A stretch of 64,000 nucleotides of DNA, from assembly GCA_016286035.1 (NCBI GenBank), contig JAEERY010000050.1:1-64000 (forward strand), in the 5' to 3' direction. The notes under the pieces were generated by a model. The model was not told the DNA's origin. It ran no database searches and was given only the letters and a program-made list of their open reading frames with translations. Position numbers and translations under genes: made by a program. Below, in pieces: positions 17,853 through 27,019 of the stretch. Positions within the stretch are counted from its first letter, which is position 1. Each line of letters starts with the position of its first letter. This DNA is from Lachnospiraceae bacterium. GTDB taxonomy: Bacteria; Bacillota; Clostridia; Lachnospirales; Lachnospiraceae.

Positions 17853-18974
17853 CTAATTTGCTATATCCAGATGCACTATCGAACCTGCCATCGCATTTTC
17901 GTAAAGAAATATCCCTGCCCTTCTTATGGCACCCGTGATATCAAATGTATTTGTTGATCTTAAATTAAAATCGGTATCCGCATTTCCAAGATATATGGCT
18001 CCAACACCCGCCTGTTTAAGATCAAGGAGTTTATCCATCCCCGTATCATCCTTATACCAGATCTTTAAGCCGTCAAATATCTCGTCATTCTCATCTATCC
18101 AGCCGTTTTTGTCATAATCATATTCAGCCAGATCCAAAAAACCGTCACCCGATCTCGTTCCAAAGAGTTCCGTTCCGTCATTTATGATACCATCGCCGTT
18201 CTTATCCAGGCTCAAAAAACCGTTCCCGGCAGCAAGCATGCTGATATCCTCTTCAATTCCGTCACAGTCTAGATCAAATCTGAATTTCTGATCCGAAAGA
18301 TCGGCTATATCACCCGCAAAATTAAGGACCAGGGGATCGCACATGGATATGATCTGATCAGTCTGTTTCACAAAGTACTGCTCAAAACGGCTCGACATCT
18401 CAAAATCGAGTCTGAAACTGCTTGTCTGACCGTCTGCGGTTGTTATTGTCCCCGATGATCTGAAACTGACCGACTGTATCTCGCAGCTATACTGTTCTTC
18501 TATCCCGTATAGTCTGATCTGATTAAACGGCATGGTCTGACCGGATGATGCTGCGGCAAAGCTGTCTGATGATGCACTCCTATCGTCTATCCCGTATCTT
18601 TTTGACATTTCCTTTGCCGACTCATCGCCAAAAAACAGCCTCCACAGATAAAGTACAAACTGCTGCCTGACACTTTGTATATCCCTGACGACAGGCGTAT
18701 CGGAAGCAGTATCGATGTTTTTAAGGAATCTTGTATTTCCCATCCTTAGCCTTTCAAAAACATCATTACCTTTATTAAGATCCTTTCCGTTTGTCAGTCC
18801 GCTGTCATCATCACCCTGTTCCATGGAAAACAGGGTATCGGAAAAACTCTTTGAATATCTGTCACTTTCAGGCTTATCTGCTCCTGCGGTGTGACCAACC
18901 GAAAACTTCCTTGTCGATCCGGAGCTTCTTGCTCCGACAGAATCCATTCTTATATCATAGGATTCAATCTTCAA
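17853..18974 (-). CDS. Signal-less protein with EF-hand-like calcium loops
   Basis: A 373-residue protein. The N-terminal half is polar and low in hydrophobic residues, with no signal peptide. The C-terminal third has three DxDxDG-type loops in order: FDLDCDGIEEDI, LDKNGDGIINDGTELFG, and YDYDKNGWIDENDEIF. IWYKDD and GVGAIYLGNADTDF follow. This block is a recurring bacterial module with likely calcium binding (family knowledge). The start is a TTG at 18974, with AAAGGAG about 11 nt upstream; the next ATG would remove only 9 residues. Single gene between two terminators. Extracellular function and export route are unknown; export by a non-Sec route is possible but unproven. Confidence 0.7.
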   Translation of the reverse strand: MKIESYDIRMDSVGARSSGSTRKFSVGHTAGADKPESDRYSKSFSDTLFSMEQGDDDSGLTNGKDLNKGNDVFERLRMGNTRFLKNIDTASDTPVVRDIQSVRQQFVLYLWRLFFGDESAKEMSKRYGIDDRSASSDSFAAASSGQTMPFNQIRLYGIEEQYSCEIQSVSFRSSGTITTADGQTSSFRLDFEMSSRFEQYFVKQTDQIISMCDPLVLNFAGDIADLSDQKFRFDLDCDGIEEDISMLAAGNGFLSLDKNGDGIINDGTELFGTRSGDGFLDLAEYDYDKNGWIDENDEIFDGLKIWYKDDTGMDKLLDLKQAGVGAIYLGNADTDFNLRSTNTFDITGAIRRAGIFLYENAMAGSIVHLDIAN

Positions 18975-19051
18975 GAATTAAAATTCTCCTTTCCTCATAT
19001 TTGGTTTGTTAAAGACATGCGCGCTTATGCCTTACTGCTGCGAAAAAGCAC

Positions 19052-19087
19052 AAAAAGAGGGATCTCATCCTCTCTATGAAATCCCTC
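19052..19087 (-). terminator. Intrinsic terminator of the ABC exporter genes
   Basis: Minus-strand hairpin (GAGGGAT paired with ATCCCTC, plus inner TCAT/ATGA) followed by TTTTTGTGCTTTTT. About 90 nt beyond the stop of the second ABC gene. Confidence 0.85.
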
Positions 19088-19175
19088 CATGGTTTTTTCG
19101 TCCTACATTATATATCGGCATATAATTGTGTGACTTAAGCATTAATTTGTTTAAAGCGGTCTGATCCGTATCTTT

Positions 19176-20999
19176 TTAAACCGCTATGTATGCACCTGCC
19201 TGAACCTTCCACATCTGTGCATATTTTCCTCCAAGTTTAAGCAGCTGATCATGACTTCCCTGCTCGACTATTCGTCCGTCCTCCAGCATGATTATCCTGT
19301 CTGCATTTCTTGTCGTTGAAAGCCTGTGTGAGATGAATATAACGGTTTTGTCACCGGTTGCCGTGAGCATGGCGTGATTGAGCTGATATTCGGCAATGGG
19401 ATCGAGTGCACTTGAAGGCTCATCGAGGATCATGAGTCCTGCATCTTTATAGAACACTCTGGAGATGGCAAGTTTCTGACTCTCACCACCTGACAGGTTT
19501 ACTCCGTCATCCGCGAACTCTGTTGTCAGCTGTGTATCAAGTCCTTTTTTGAACCTGTCGACTCTTTCCATGAGGCCGCTGTCGGCAAGCGATCTGCGTA
19601 CCCTGTCAATATCTGCATGCTCGCCGATATCCAAGATCACGTTTTCCTTTATACTTCCGGCAAATATCTGGAAATCCTGGAACACGGTACCTATTGTATC
19701 CCTGTATTTTTCGACATCATATCTCTTTATATCAGTACCGTCCGCTTCGATCAAACCTTCCTTGACATCATACAGCCTCATAAGAAGCTTAACCAGTGTG
19801 GTCTTACCCGCACCGTTATATCCTACAAGAGCTATCTTCTCTCCCGGCTTAATATGCAGATCAAGTCCCTTAAGAAGCATATCTGCTCCGTCCTTATACG
19901 CAAATGACACATTCTTAAGCTCAATATCCTTGGCTTGTTTTGTGGGTTCTATGTCATCCTTTGAAACAATTGCGGGTTCATAGCCCATGAACTTTCTTAT
20001 CTTGTTGATGTACAGGCTGGTCTCGCATGCATACGGATATGATTCTGAGAACACTCTCATACCTCTTTTCAGCCTTCCGAATGAGCCGTATAGTATGGCT
20101 ACTGTACTGAATGACAGATTGTGAAGTACAGCCGACTGATAAACAAGATACGATATGAATATCACATCCGAGAATACATCGTTGCACAGATATTTCTTTA
20201 TAAATCCAAGGATCCATTTTTTGAAGGCATATTTCTTCTCTATCCTGTATACGTCGTCATTTGCCTCCTCAAACTGTTTAAACAGCACATTTGAGACATC
20301 GGGATTAAGCCTGATCTCCTTGGCATAATCACTCAGATAAAAGATCCTCTTTATGTAGTCACGTTTCCTTGTGTAAGGAATCCCCTCTATCTTCACCCTG
20401 TAATTCTGTTTATTGTATATCTGCTCAAATATGATCGAAAGGATGAACGATATCACGACAAATATGATGGATATCTTATCCTTTAAGAGGAAAAAGATAC
20501 CTGTGGAGATAAATACGGTAAGTCCTCCGAGCACATTTTTCACAAACTGGAGTACTCTTTCTATCTGTTTGTCTACCTCCGATATTGCAAGAACCTGCTC
20601 ATTATAGAAATCGGGATTGTCATAGCACTTAAGATCAACGCCTTTAGCCTTTTCATAAAGCATCATCTTTATCTTTAGCCTTACTTTCGGGCGCTCTCTT
20701 TCAGCCATGTAATCTCCGGCAAATACGGTAAATACCATTCCCAGAGTTATGGCTCCTGCAAGTATAAATATGAATCGTGCCACCTTCTCAAACGGATATC
20801 CGAACTCTGCTGCCGCAAGGACGTAGCCTATGCCCACGGTATGCTCAAAAAAGATCGATACCTCGTTTCTTATGGCATCAAGTGCCTGAAAAAGCACATA
20901 CTGAGGTGATGCCGAAAACATCAGTTTCAAAAAGAAGAAGTTATTCGCAAACACCTGCTTTGCGGACTGTTTTGTCTTTTCCTGTTCCTTCGCGCTCAC
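19176..20999 (-). CDS. ABC exporter, fused permease/ATPase, second subunit
   Basis: Half-transporter of 607 residues. A type IV exporter membrane domain (about 1-340, several hydrophobic helices) is followed by a nucleotide-binding domain with Walker A GYNGAGKTTLVKLLM, signature NLSGGESQKLAISRV, Walker B LMILDEPSSALD and the H-loop ISHRLST. GTG start, overlapping the previous gene's TGA by 4 nt (GTGA), with GAGGAGGTGAT as ribosome site, so the two halves are coupled and probably form a heterodimer. The substrate is unknown: no peptide precursor or maturation enzyme lies beside it. A terminator follows. Confidence 0.92.
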   Translation of the reverse strand: MSAKEQEKTKQSAKQVFANNFFFLKLMFSASPQYVLFQALDAIRNEVSIFFEHTVGIGYVLAAAEFGYPFEKVARFIFILAGAITLGMVFTVFAGDYMAERERPKVRLKIKMMLYEKAKGVDLKCYDNPDFYNEQVLAISEVDKQIERVLQFVKNVLGGLTVFISTGIFFLLKDKISIIFVVISFILSIIFEQIYNKQNYRVKIEGIPYTRKRDYIKRIFYLSDYAKEIRLNPDVSNVLFKQFEEANDDVYRIEKKYAFKKWILGFIKKYLCNDVFSDVIFISYLVYQSAVLHNLSFSTVAILYGSFGRLKRGMRVFSESYPYACETSLYINKIRKFMGYEPAIVSKDDIEPTKQAKDIELKNVSFAYKDGADMLLKGLDLHIKPGEKIALVGYNGAGKTTLVKLLMRLYDVKEGLIEADGTDIKRYDVEKYRDTIGTVFQDFQIFAGSIKENVILDIGEHADIDRVRRSLADSGLMERVDRFKKGLDTQLTTEFADDGVNLSGGESQKLAISRVFYKDAGLMILDEPSSALDPIAEYQLNHAMLTATGDKTVIFISHRLSTTRNADRIIMLEDGRIVEQGSHDQLLKLGGKYAQMWKVQAGAYIAV

Positions 21000-22828
21000 A
21001 GTATCACCTCCTCTTCATTTTCGATAGCCAGATAATTCATGGCCTGCTTTTTATACATCTGGGCATAACTGCCTCCAGATGCCATTAGTGAGGCATGCGT
21101 TCCCTCCTCTATAAGGCTTCCTTTTTCAAGCATCAGCACCTTGTCGCAGTCCTTTACTGAAGAGAGTCTGTGGGATATGAACAGCATGGTATGATCCTTT
21201 GCTTCCCTAAGGATATTCTTAAACAGTTCATACTCTGCTATAGGATCGAGCGCACTTGAAGGCTCGTCAAATATCTTCATCGGAGCTTCCTTGGCAAAGG
21301 TCCTGGCTACGGCGATCTTCTGGCTCTCACCGCCCGAGAGCACTGCTCCCTCCTCGTCAAACTCCTTGGTCATCATGGTATCCAAACCGTCTTTAAGTGT
21401 CATGACCTTGTCATAAACACCTGCTTTTTTAAGCGCATCGACAACGCGTTCTTCTTCATCATCAAAATGCCTGCCCATAAGGATATTGTCCTTAACGCTC
21501 ATGCCAAACATCTTGAAATCCTGAAAAGTCGTAGCAAATACGTCCCTGTATGCTTTAAGGTTATACTCCCTTATATCCTTCCCGTTATACAGAATGACCC
21601 CGCCGTTTGGATCATAAAGTCTTAACATGAGTTTAATTATGGTCGTTTTGCCTGCACCGTTATGTCCGACAAGAGCAGCCGTCTCTCCTTTGTTTATCAC
21701 GAACGAAAGATCCTTTATCGTTTCCTTGTCATCATAAGAGAACGAAACATTTTTAAATTCAAGGCTTTTAAATTCCTTATCAGGCATATCTCCGTCCTGA
21801 TCTTCCGGAATTATCTCCTTATACTCCAAAAAGCTCTTGAGATTATTGATGAACATGGCGTTTTTCAGTATCTCCATGATATTCTCAAACACTCTTATAA
21901 GTATCCATGTCATGGCAACCATAAGGCTTGTCATGATCGTCAGCTGTGCGAGCGTGATGGTCCCCGAGACTCTGTTTCTGTATATAGCATAGAGCAGTAC
22001 ACCCTCAAATATAACGGTAAATGTAAATGTTATTCGCCAGAAGCTTAAACTGCAGTTGGCAAATGCATACTTTATCGCAACTTTCACATTCTTATCCGTC
22101 GCATCTTGGTACTGTTTTTTCATCAGCTCAAAGACCTTTGAGAGTCGTATCTCCTTTGCTCCGTCAGGAAGATACATCATCCTACTCACATAGTTTAATA
22201 CCTTTTCATTCGGCGCCTGTTCCTGGTATCTTCTAAACTCATATTTGTTCTTTAGATTTCCGAAAATAAAATTGCCTGCAAGCGGTGAAAGTATAAAAAG
22301 AATCGCGAAATGATCTATCTCAAACATAAGATAGAAAACTATGACTGCTGCAACAGCACCTATCACAGCTCCGAGAATGCCTCTTATTATCGCGGTTATC
22401 TTCTCCTCTGCACCGTCCATAGCCATGGTATACCTGTTATAGAAATTTGAGTCCTCGTAGCATCTCAATTCGACATTTCTTGCTTTGGCATACATCTTTT
22501 TATATATACCGCCAAACAGTCTGTTCGTTTCAAGCGGATATACAACATTTTCAACATAATTGGTGTAGATCGCGCAGCTGAAGAACACAGCGCCGCTTAT
22601 AAGAATAAATCTGAATATGTGATCAAATCCCAGACCCTGATCCAAAGCATCTACTACCACTCGCATGAATATCCCGTCAAAGAACACCCACTCACCGTGA
22701 CCGATAAGCCACAAAAAGAATGAATGCACTATGATCCCGGGGCATATCTGTGATGCCAGAGTCATGGCATACCATGCGTTTCTGACAGTCACATTAAATG
22801 ATAGTTTATCCTTGTCGGTTTTAGACAT
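20996..22828 (-). CDS. ABC exporter, fused permease/ATPase, first subunit
   Basis: 610-residue partner of the downstream exporter gene, with the same architecture: membrane domain about 1-345 and ATPase about 355-600. Walker A is GHNGAGKTTIIKLML, the signature is VLSGGESQKIAVART, Walker B is MKIFDEPSSALD and the H-loop is FISHRLSS. Both subunits keep the Walker B glutamate, so neither ATP site is obviously degenerate, unlike many heterodimeric exporters. The ATG is preceded by GGGGGGAG. A consensus promoter lies directly upstream (22864-22892), but no terminator separates it from the acetyltransferase operon upstream. Confidence 0.92.
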   Translation of the reverse strand: MSKTDKDKLSFNVTVRNAWYAMTLASQICPGIIVHSFFLWLIGHGEWVFFDGIFMRVVVDALDQGLGFDHIFRFILISGAVFFSCAIYTNYVENVVYPLETNRLFGGIYKKMYAKARNVELRCYEDSNFYNRYTMAMDGAEEKITAIIRGILGAVIGAVAAVIVFYLMFEIDHFAILFILSPLAGNFIFGNLKNKYEFRRYQEQAPNEKVLNYVSRMMYLPDGAKEIRLSKVFELMKKQYQDATDKNVKVAIKYAFANCSLSFWRITFTFTVIFEGVLLYAIYRNRVSGTITLAQLTIMTSLMVAMTWILIRVFENIMEILKNAMFINNLKSFLEYKEIIPEDQDGDMPDKEFKSLEFKNVSFSYDDKETIKDLSFVINKGETAALVGHNGAGKTTIIKLMLRLYDPNGGVILYNGKDIREYNLKAYRDVFATTFQDFKMFGMSVKDNILMGRHFDDEEERVVDALKKAGVYDKVMTLKDGLDTMMTKEFDEEGAVLSGGESQKIAVARTFAKEAPMKIFDEPSSALDPIAEYELFKNILREAKDHTMLFISHRLSSVKDCDKVLMLEKGSLIEEGTHASLMASGGSYAQMYKKQAMNYLAIENEEEVIL

Positions 22829-22863
22829 TTTTCTCCCCCCTTACTTACGTGTAATTGTTATAG

Positions 22864-22892
22864 AATATACTCCCCCCAAGTGTCAGTGTCAA
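22864..22892 (-). promoter_or_regulatory. Consensus sigma-A promoter of the ABC exporter
   Basis: Minus strand TTGACA (22887-22892), 17 nt, TATATT (22864-22869). It lies immediately downstream of the acetyltransferase stop at 22898. Confidence 0.7.
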
Positions 22893-22897
22893 CAGAT

Positions 22898-23422
22898 TTA
22901 CGGGGGCATCTCCATCTCTATGCATTTCCATTTTTCGCCATTGATCTCAAAGATAAGATCCGGTGTATTATACTCTTTGAAGCCTGCCGCCTTATAACAG
23001 TGATATGCGGAAGGATTATTCTCAAAAACACCTAGTGTAAGTCTTTTTGCCTTCAATATCTTAAAGGCATAATGCTCGGCCATTTTGAGCATTTCTTTTC
23101 CAAAGCCCCTGCCGCGAAGTGTATCGTCGACGATAACAAAACCGACCCGCAGTGAAGATCTGTCACCGTTTATATATCTTAACATCAGATGACCTGTTAC
23201 TTTTCCGTCGACTTCTGCCGTGAGCGGGTAAAAGTTATCCTCTTCCTCACAGTCTCCGTTACAATCCATGTATTTATGGTTTATATCATCTGCCGTTATC
23301 GGATATTTACCGTATCTGTCAGCGCTCCACTTATACAGTGCTTCCTCGTCCCTGATCCAGCTTGCTATCGTTTTGGCATCGCATGGCTTGTATGGCCTTA
23401 ATCTCATTTCTGTTTCATTCAT
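22898..23422 (-). CDS. GNAT-family N-acetyltransferase
   Basis: 174-residue GNAT of the RimJ/RimL-like type. It starts MRLRPYKPCDAKTIASWIRDEEAL; the acetyl-CoA-binding motif A is GFVIVDDTLRGRGFGKEMLKMAEHYAF, followed by KRLTLGVFENNPSAYHCYKAAGFKEY. AAAGGAG precedes the ATG. Last GNAT of the minus-strand accessory operon. The acceptor substrate cannot be inferred. Confidence 0.88.
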   Translation of the reverse strand: MNETEMRLRPYKPCDAKTIASWIRDEEALYKWSADRYGKYPITADDINHKYMDCNGDCEEEDNFYPLTAEVDGKVTGHLMLRYINGDRSSLRVGFVIVDDTLRGRGFGKEMLKMAEHYAFKILKAKRLTLGVFENNPSAYHCYKAAGFKEYNTPDLIFEINGEKWKCIEMEMPP

Positions 23423-23448
23423 AGCATGCTCCTTTAAAAAACCGCCTT

Positions 23449-24249
23449 TTAATCTGCGCTTCCTATAGTGCAGAGTCTGCCTCTTTTAACATATCCTATC
23501 TTCTCATAACAGGCATTTGATGCCTTATAGTCAGCATCCGTATAAAGCATCGGCAGAAAGCCTTCTTCTTTTGCTTTCTTTGTGACCCTGTAAACAAGAT
23601 TTGAAGCATAGTTCTTTCTTCTTTCTTCCTGTCGGGTATATACAAGACCTACCAATCCCAGTTCACCGTTTGGGCGGAAAGTACAGCTTGCAACACTTTT
23701 ACCGTCTCTGTTTTTCCATAAATACATGCATCTGTTTTCCACACTCTCTAGAGCCTTTTTTCTGTACACATCAAAACTCTCCCTGTCTATCCCTGTCTCA
23801 GTATGAAAAAGATCCATAAACTCAATAAGTTCATCAACATCATTAACGGTGCATACATGAAGCTTTCCGTCACAGTCCTTATCAGGTCTTATCGGATCCT
23901 GACAGTCATATGCGAGCATATTTGTCTTTACGGACATCTTCTTTCCATCCTCCAAAGCCCTACCAATGAAATAGTCTGCGAGTTCATATTTCACGTTGTA
24001 GGTGTAGTCTTTTCCTATCGGAAGGACCTCGTTTGTCAGATCATATGCTCTTTTAAGATCCTCTTTAGACGCATCATCCTTTGTCCATATCCAGACAGGA
24101 TACGGAGAATGGGTATGGCAGATGATGAGATTTTCATGATCGCTGAGTATCACATCACATTCATATCCAAGCACTCTTTTTAAAACAAAAAAAGTATATT
24201 TATCACTGTTTAACAACGAAAAATCCCTGTCATCGGCAAATTTATCCAT
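23449..24249 (-). CDS. GNAT-family acetyltransferase with N-terminal extension
   Basis: 266 residues. The C-terminal GNAT domain (about 130-262) has LGLVGLVYTRQEERRKNYASNLVYRVTKKAKEEGF and LYTDADYKASNACYEKIGYVKRG. The N-terminal 125 residues form a second, weaker domain that may be a degenerate GNAT fold, an arrangement common in two-domain GNATs. AAGGAG precedes the ATG. 26 nt upstream of the next GNAT. Substrate unknown. Confidence 0.85.
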   Translation of the reverse strand: MDKFADDRDFSLLNSDKYTFFVLKRVLGYECDVILSDHENLIICHTHSPYPVWIWTKDDASKEDLKRAYDLTNEVLPIGKDYTYNVKYELADYFIGRALEDGKKMSVKTNMLAYDCQDPIRPDKDCDGKLHVCTVNDVDELIEFMDLFHTETGIDRESFDVYRKKALESVENRCMYLWKNRDGKSVASCTFRPNGELGLVGLVYTRQEERRKNYASNLVYRVTKKAKEEGFLPMLYTDADYKASNACYEKIGYVKRGRLCTIGSAD

Positions 24250-24263
24250 AACATACTCCTTAT

Positions 24264-25565
24264 TTATATTTCATTTAAGATACCTTCCAGATATACGGCT
24301 ATACCGTCATCATCATTGGAACCTATCGTTATATCGGCTGCCTGTTTTACCTGCTCGACGGCATTCCCCATCGCAACACCCGTTCCGCAGATCTTAAGCA
24401 TTCCGATATCAGCAAGATCGTCACCGAAAGCCGTGATATCCTTTATGCTTATCTTCAGATATTCACAAAGTTTATTTATCGCAGTTTCCTTTGTTATCCC
24501 TGCTTTGGTAACCTTGTACCAGTCACCGTCGGTAAAGTGTATAAAGTCGCATTCGGTAAGTTTATCTTTAAGCTGCTTTGCAAGATCTTCATTTGCTATC
24601 TCAAAACATATCTTTAGTGACGGTTTCCTGAAATCCTTAAAATCGGTATCTATACTGCTTCCCCAGCTGCCTTCAAGCTCATTCTGTGGGGGAATGAAAT
24701 TGCGATAATATTCGGCATTATCCCCAAGAGTATCAACGGAGATATTAAGATCACCGCATATCTGCCTTGCTTTCTCGATAGTATCGTATGTTTCATCGCC
24801 CGAAAATCCCTCGCTGAACACAGTCTTTTTTCCAAAGCTCACCATGGCACCTGCACTGGAGATAATGATATCAGGATCTAAACTATCTATGAATTTACGG
24901 CTGTTGCCCTCACTTCTGGAAGTTGATATGCCAATATAGTAACCCTCATTTTTACATCTTTTTACTACAAGAAGAGTCTTTTCGGATATAGTTTTATCAC
25001 TCCTTAAAAGAGTCCCGTCAAGGTCAAACAAAAGGACCTTCCTGTTTTTTATATCCGTTTTATACTCGTCAAACAGAGTCTTGTATCTGTCATTGTGGGT
25101 CTTTACCGAATAAGGTGAATCCATGTAATCGACAATGCCTTCCTTATCAACCCATTTATAATCAACGGTCTCGCCTTCCTGCAGGATAACTGATCCCTTG
25201 TCGCAATCCACTACTGTCAGATATGAATAGAACATGCTGTGGCTTCTGTCGCTGAAAGATACGTTAACAAGCTTAAAATCATCACAAAAGAGTCCCGTTT
25301 CCTCTTTCATTTCCCTTTTAGCAGCATCAAGTGGGTTTTCCCCGCAAAGAGCAGAACCTCCCGCACTTGCTTCCCAGTATCCCGGATACACATCCTTATC
25401 GGGATGTCTCTTTGTAAGAAGATATGTACCATCCACGTGTTTTATAAGGATATCTACCACCAGATGATACCTCCCCTCAGGTATCGATAAAAAGTTGCCC
25501 GGTTTTCTCTCCCAGGTCTCACCAGTCTTCTTCCCGTCTCTGTCATAAAGATCCCAGATTTCCAT
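24264..25565 (-). CDS. NUDIX hydrolase fused to Cof-type HAD phosphatase
   Basis: 433-residue fusion. The N-terminal NUDIX domain (about 1-165, isopentenyl-diphosphate isomerase-like start EIWDLYDRDGKKTGE) has an intact NUDIX box G-x5-E-x7-REMKEETGL (about 70-92). The C-terminal Cof-like HAD domain (about 175-430) has motif I LLFDLDGTLLRSD, ISTSRSEGN, a C2 cap, and motif IV FGDDLADIGML. Both active sites look intact, so one protein could hydrolyse a nucleoside diphosphate derivative and then remove phosphate. That sequence of steps is inference. No frameshift or internal ribosome site suggests two separate genes. Confidence 0.88.
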   Translation of the reverse strand: MEIWDLYDRDGKKTGETWERKPGNFLSIPEGRYHLVVDILIKHVDGTYLLTKRHPDKDVYPGYWEASAGGSALCGENPLDAAKREMKEETGLFCDDFKLVNVSFSDRSHSMFYSYLTVVDCDKGSVILQEGETVDYKWVDKEGIVDYMDSPYSVKTHNDRYKTLFDEYKTDIKNRKVLLFDLDGTLLRSDKTISEKTLLVVKRCKNEGYYIGISTSRSEGNSRKFIDSLDPDIIISSAGAMVSFGKKTVFSEGFSGDETYDTIEKARQICGDLNISVDTLGDNAEYYRNFIPPQNELEGSWGSSIDTDFKDFRKPSLKICFEIANEDLAKQLKDKLTECDFIHFTDGDWYKVTKAGITKETAINKLCEYLKISIKDITAFGDDLADIGMLKICGTGVAMGNAVEQVKQAADITIGSNDDDGIAVYLEGILNEI

Positions 25566-25574
25566 ATTTTCCCC

Positions 25575-26225
25575 TCACACTTTCTTTATGTCTGTATCCT
25601 TTTTGTAATCTGTCCTTACGAGCGCTTTGGCATTAGGTAGCTCCTCAATCACCCTGTTTATCTTTTTATATCCTGCTATTTCCATGAAAGAATCAAGTTC
25701 ATCCTCATCCATCTCATGATGTACTGTATTAAGGCAATCAAATGAGTGTATATAAGGCGATAGTGACACCCAGGCTTTAGTATCCGTATTCTTTTGTATG
25801 ATACATGAGACTATATCGGGCTTTACTCTTTTTACGGCTTTACCAAAGGTCTCATAGCCAATGTATTCTATGAGCAAATCAGCTATCAGAAGTTGGGCAT
25901 CAGGCAGTCTGTCATATTCCGATGTAAGATCGAGCAGAATACACTCAAGCACACCGTTTAGATATGAATACCTTTCTTTAAGTGCGTTAAGATATTCCTC
26001 ATTTATATCTATTCCGTATACTTTTTTATATTTTTCCCTGTCTATATGTTCAAGTCCGTTACCTGATGCAACGCCAAGAATGATCGCACTTGATAACGGA
26101 TAGTCACCAAACTGATCCTTCATCATCTTATTAAGCGCCTGCTGCTGTCTCACACCCTCAAAGCTCATATGATTCTCATAATCACTTAAGCTTATGTTCT
26201 TCCAGGGATTATTCTTATTCTCCAT
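25575..26225 (-). CDS. Class I SAM-dependent methyltransferase
   Basis: 216 residues with a Rossmann-type motif I AIILGVASGNGLEHI (about 47-61), motif II acidic end VYGIDINEEYL (about 70) and a motif IV-like DLTSEYDRLPDAQLLIADLLIEYIG. The substrate is not evident. The gene overlaps the nucleoside phosphorylase upstream by 11 nt and is 9 nt from the NUDIX-HAD gene, so it is coupled within the operon. Confidence 0.82.
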   Translation of the reverse strand: MENKNNPWKNISLSDYENHMSFEGVRQQQALNKMMKDQFGDYPLSSAIILGVASGNGLEHIDREKYKKVYGIDINEEYLNALKERYSYLNGVLECILLDLTSEYDRLPDAQLLIADLLIEYIGYETFGKAVKRVKPDIVSCIIQKNTDTKAWVSLSPYIHSFDCLNTVHHEMDEDELDSFMEIAGYKKINRVIEELPNAKALVRTDYKKDTDIKKV

Positions 26226-26982
26226 CAGTTACATACCTCGCAAGTTCCAATGCTATGTCAAAGTGTCCGGAATCGTGCTGTGTATCCTTTTTCTGATTCT
26301 TTTTAAGTCTCGCATCCCACTTGGGTGCATCCAAAAGATCACCGCAGGTAAAAAAGAAATATGCATCAAGTTCTCTTAAAGTACACATCGCTTCCACCGC
26401 CGCACATTCCATCTCAACAGATATGCATCCGTCTTTTTTTCTTTTTTCAAAGTTGTTTCTAGTCTCTCTGTGTGGCGCGTCCGTTGTCCAGGTTTTTCCG
26501 CATATATACGGAAGTCCGGCCTTTACCATGAACTCTTCGACAACGGCTGAATTCTTTATTGTTATATAATCGGATGCGGGTGCATAATGATAGGATGTTC
26601 CCTCATCCCTGTAAGCCTGTGTAGGCACCATAACTCTTCCTCTTGCGATCTCCTTGTTTAAACATCCCGATCCACCAAATACTATATACTTGTCTGTTTT
26701 TATCACAGACATTGTATCCTCCATGTCAGCAACACACGCAGGAGCTCCCACATAAGACATATATACGGCAAATTCCTTTCCCTCATATGTAAAACCATAT
26801 ACAGGATTTGCTCCGTTTGATGAATAAAGATTACCGATCAGATCGCATTCATACCGTTCGAGCACATATTTAAGTATCTCATGAGAAAAAGTCACTATAC
26901 ACGCATCGACCTTACGTGCCTGTTCGTTCTTCCATACTTTCAGTATTTCCTCTGATGTCGGGTCAAATGTTTCGGTTATCAT
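26215..26982 (-). CDS. Nucleoside phosphorylase (PNP/UDP family 1)
   Basis: 255-residue phosphorolytic or hydrolytic enzyme of the purine/uridine phosphorylase family. Phosphate-site region VFGGSGCLNKEIARGRVMVPTQAYRDEGTSYHYAP; substrate-site motif ISVEMECAAVEAMCTL (the conserved MExxA); FFFTCGDLL near the end. Whether purine or uridine nucleosides are used is not clear. AGAGGAG precedes the ATG. Together with the NUDIX-HAD gene it gives the operon a nucleotide-metabolism flavour. Confidence 0.85.
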   Translation of the reverse strand: MITETFDPTSEEILKVWKNEQARKVDACIVTFSHEILKYVLERYECDLIGNLYSSNGANPVYGFTYEGKEFAVYMSYVGAPACVADMEDTMSVIKTDKYIVFGGSGCLNKEIARGRVMVPTQAYRDEGTSYHYAPASDYITIKNSAVVEEFMVKAGLPYICGKTWTTDAPHRETRNNFEKRKKDGCISVEMECAAVEAMCTLRELDAYFFFTCGDLLDAPKWDARLKKNQKKDTQHDSGHFDIALELARYVTDGE

Positions 26983-27019
26983 TCAGGTATCTCCTCTATC
27001 TGTCATAATCTTTACTTTT

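Noticed and set aside
19176-22828. Bacteriocin or lanthipeptide locus around the ABC exporters
   Set aside because: No short precursor gene, modification enzyme, or N-terminal C39 peptidase domain on the exporters is visible.
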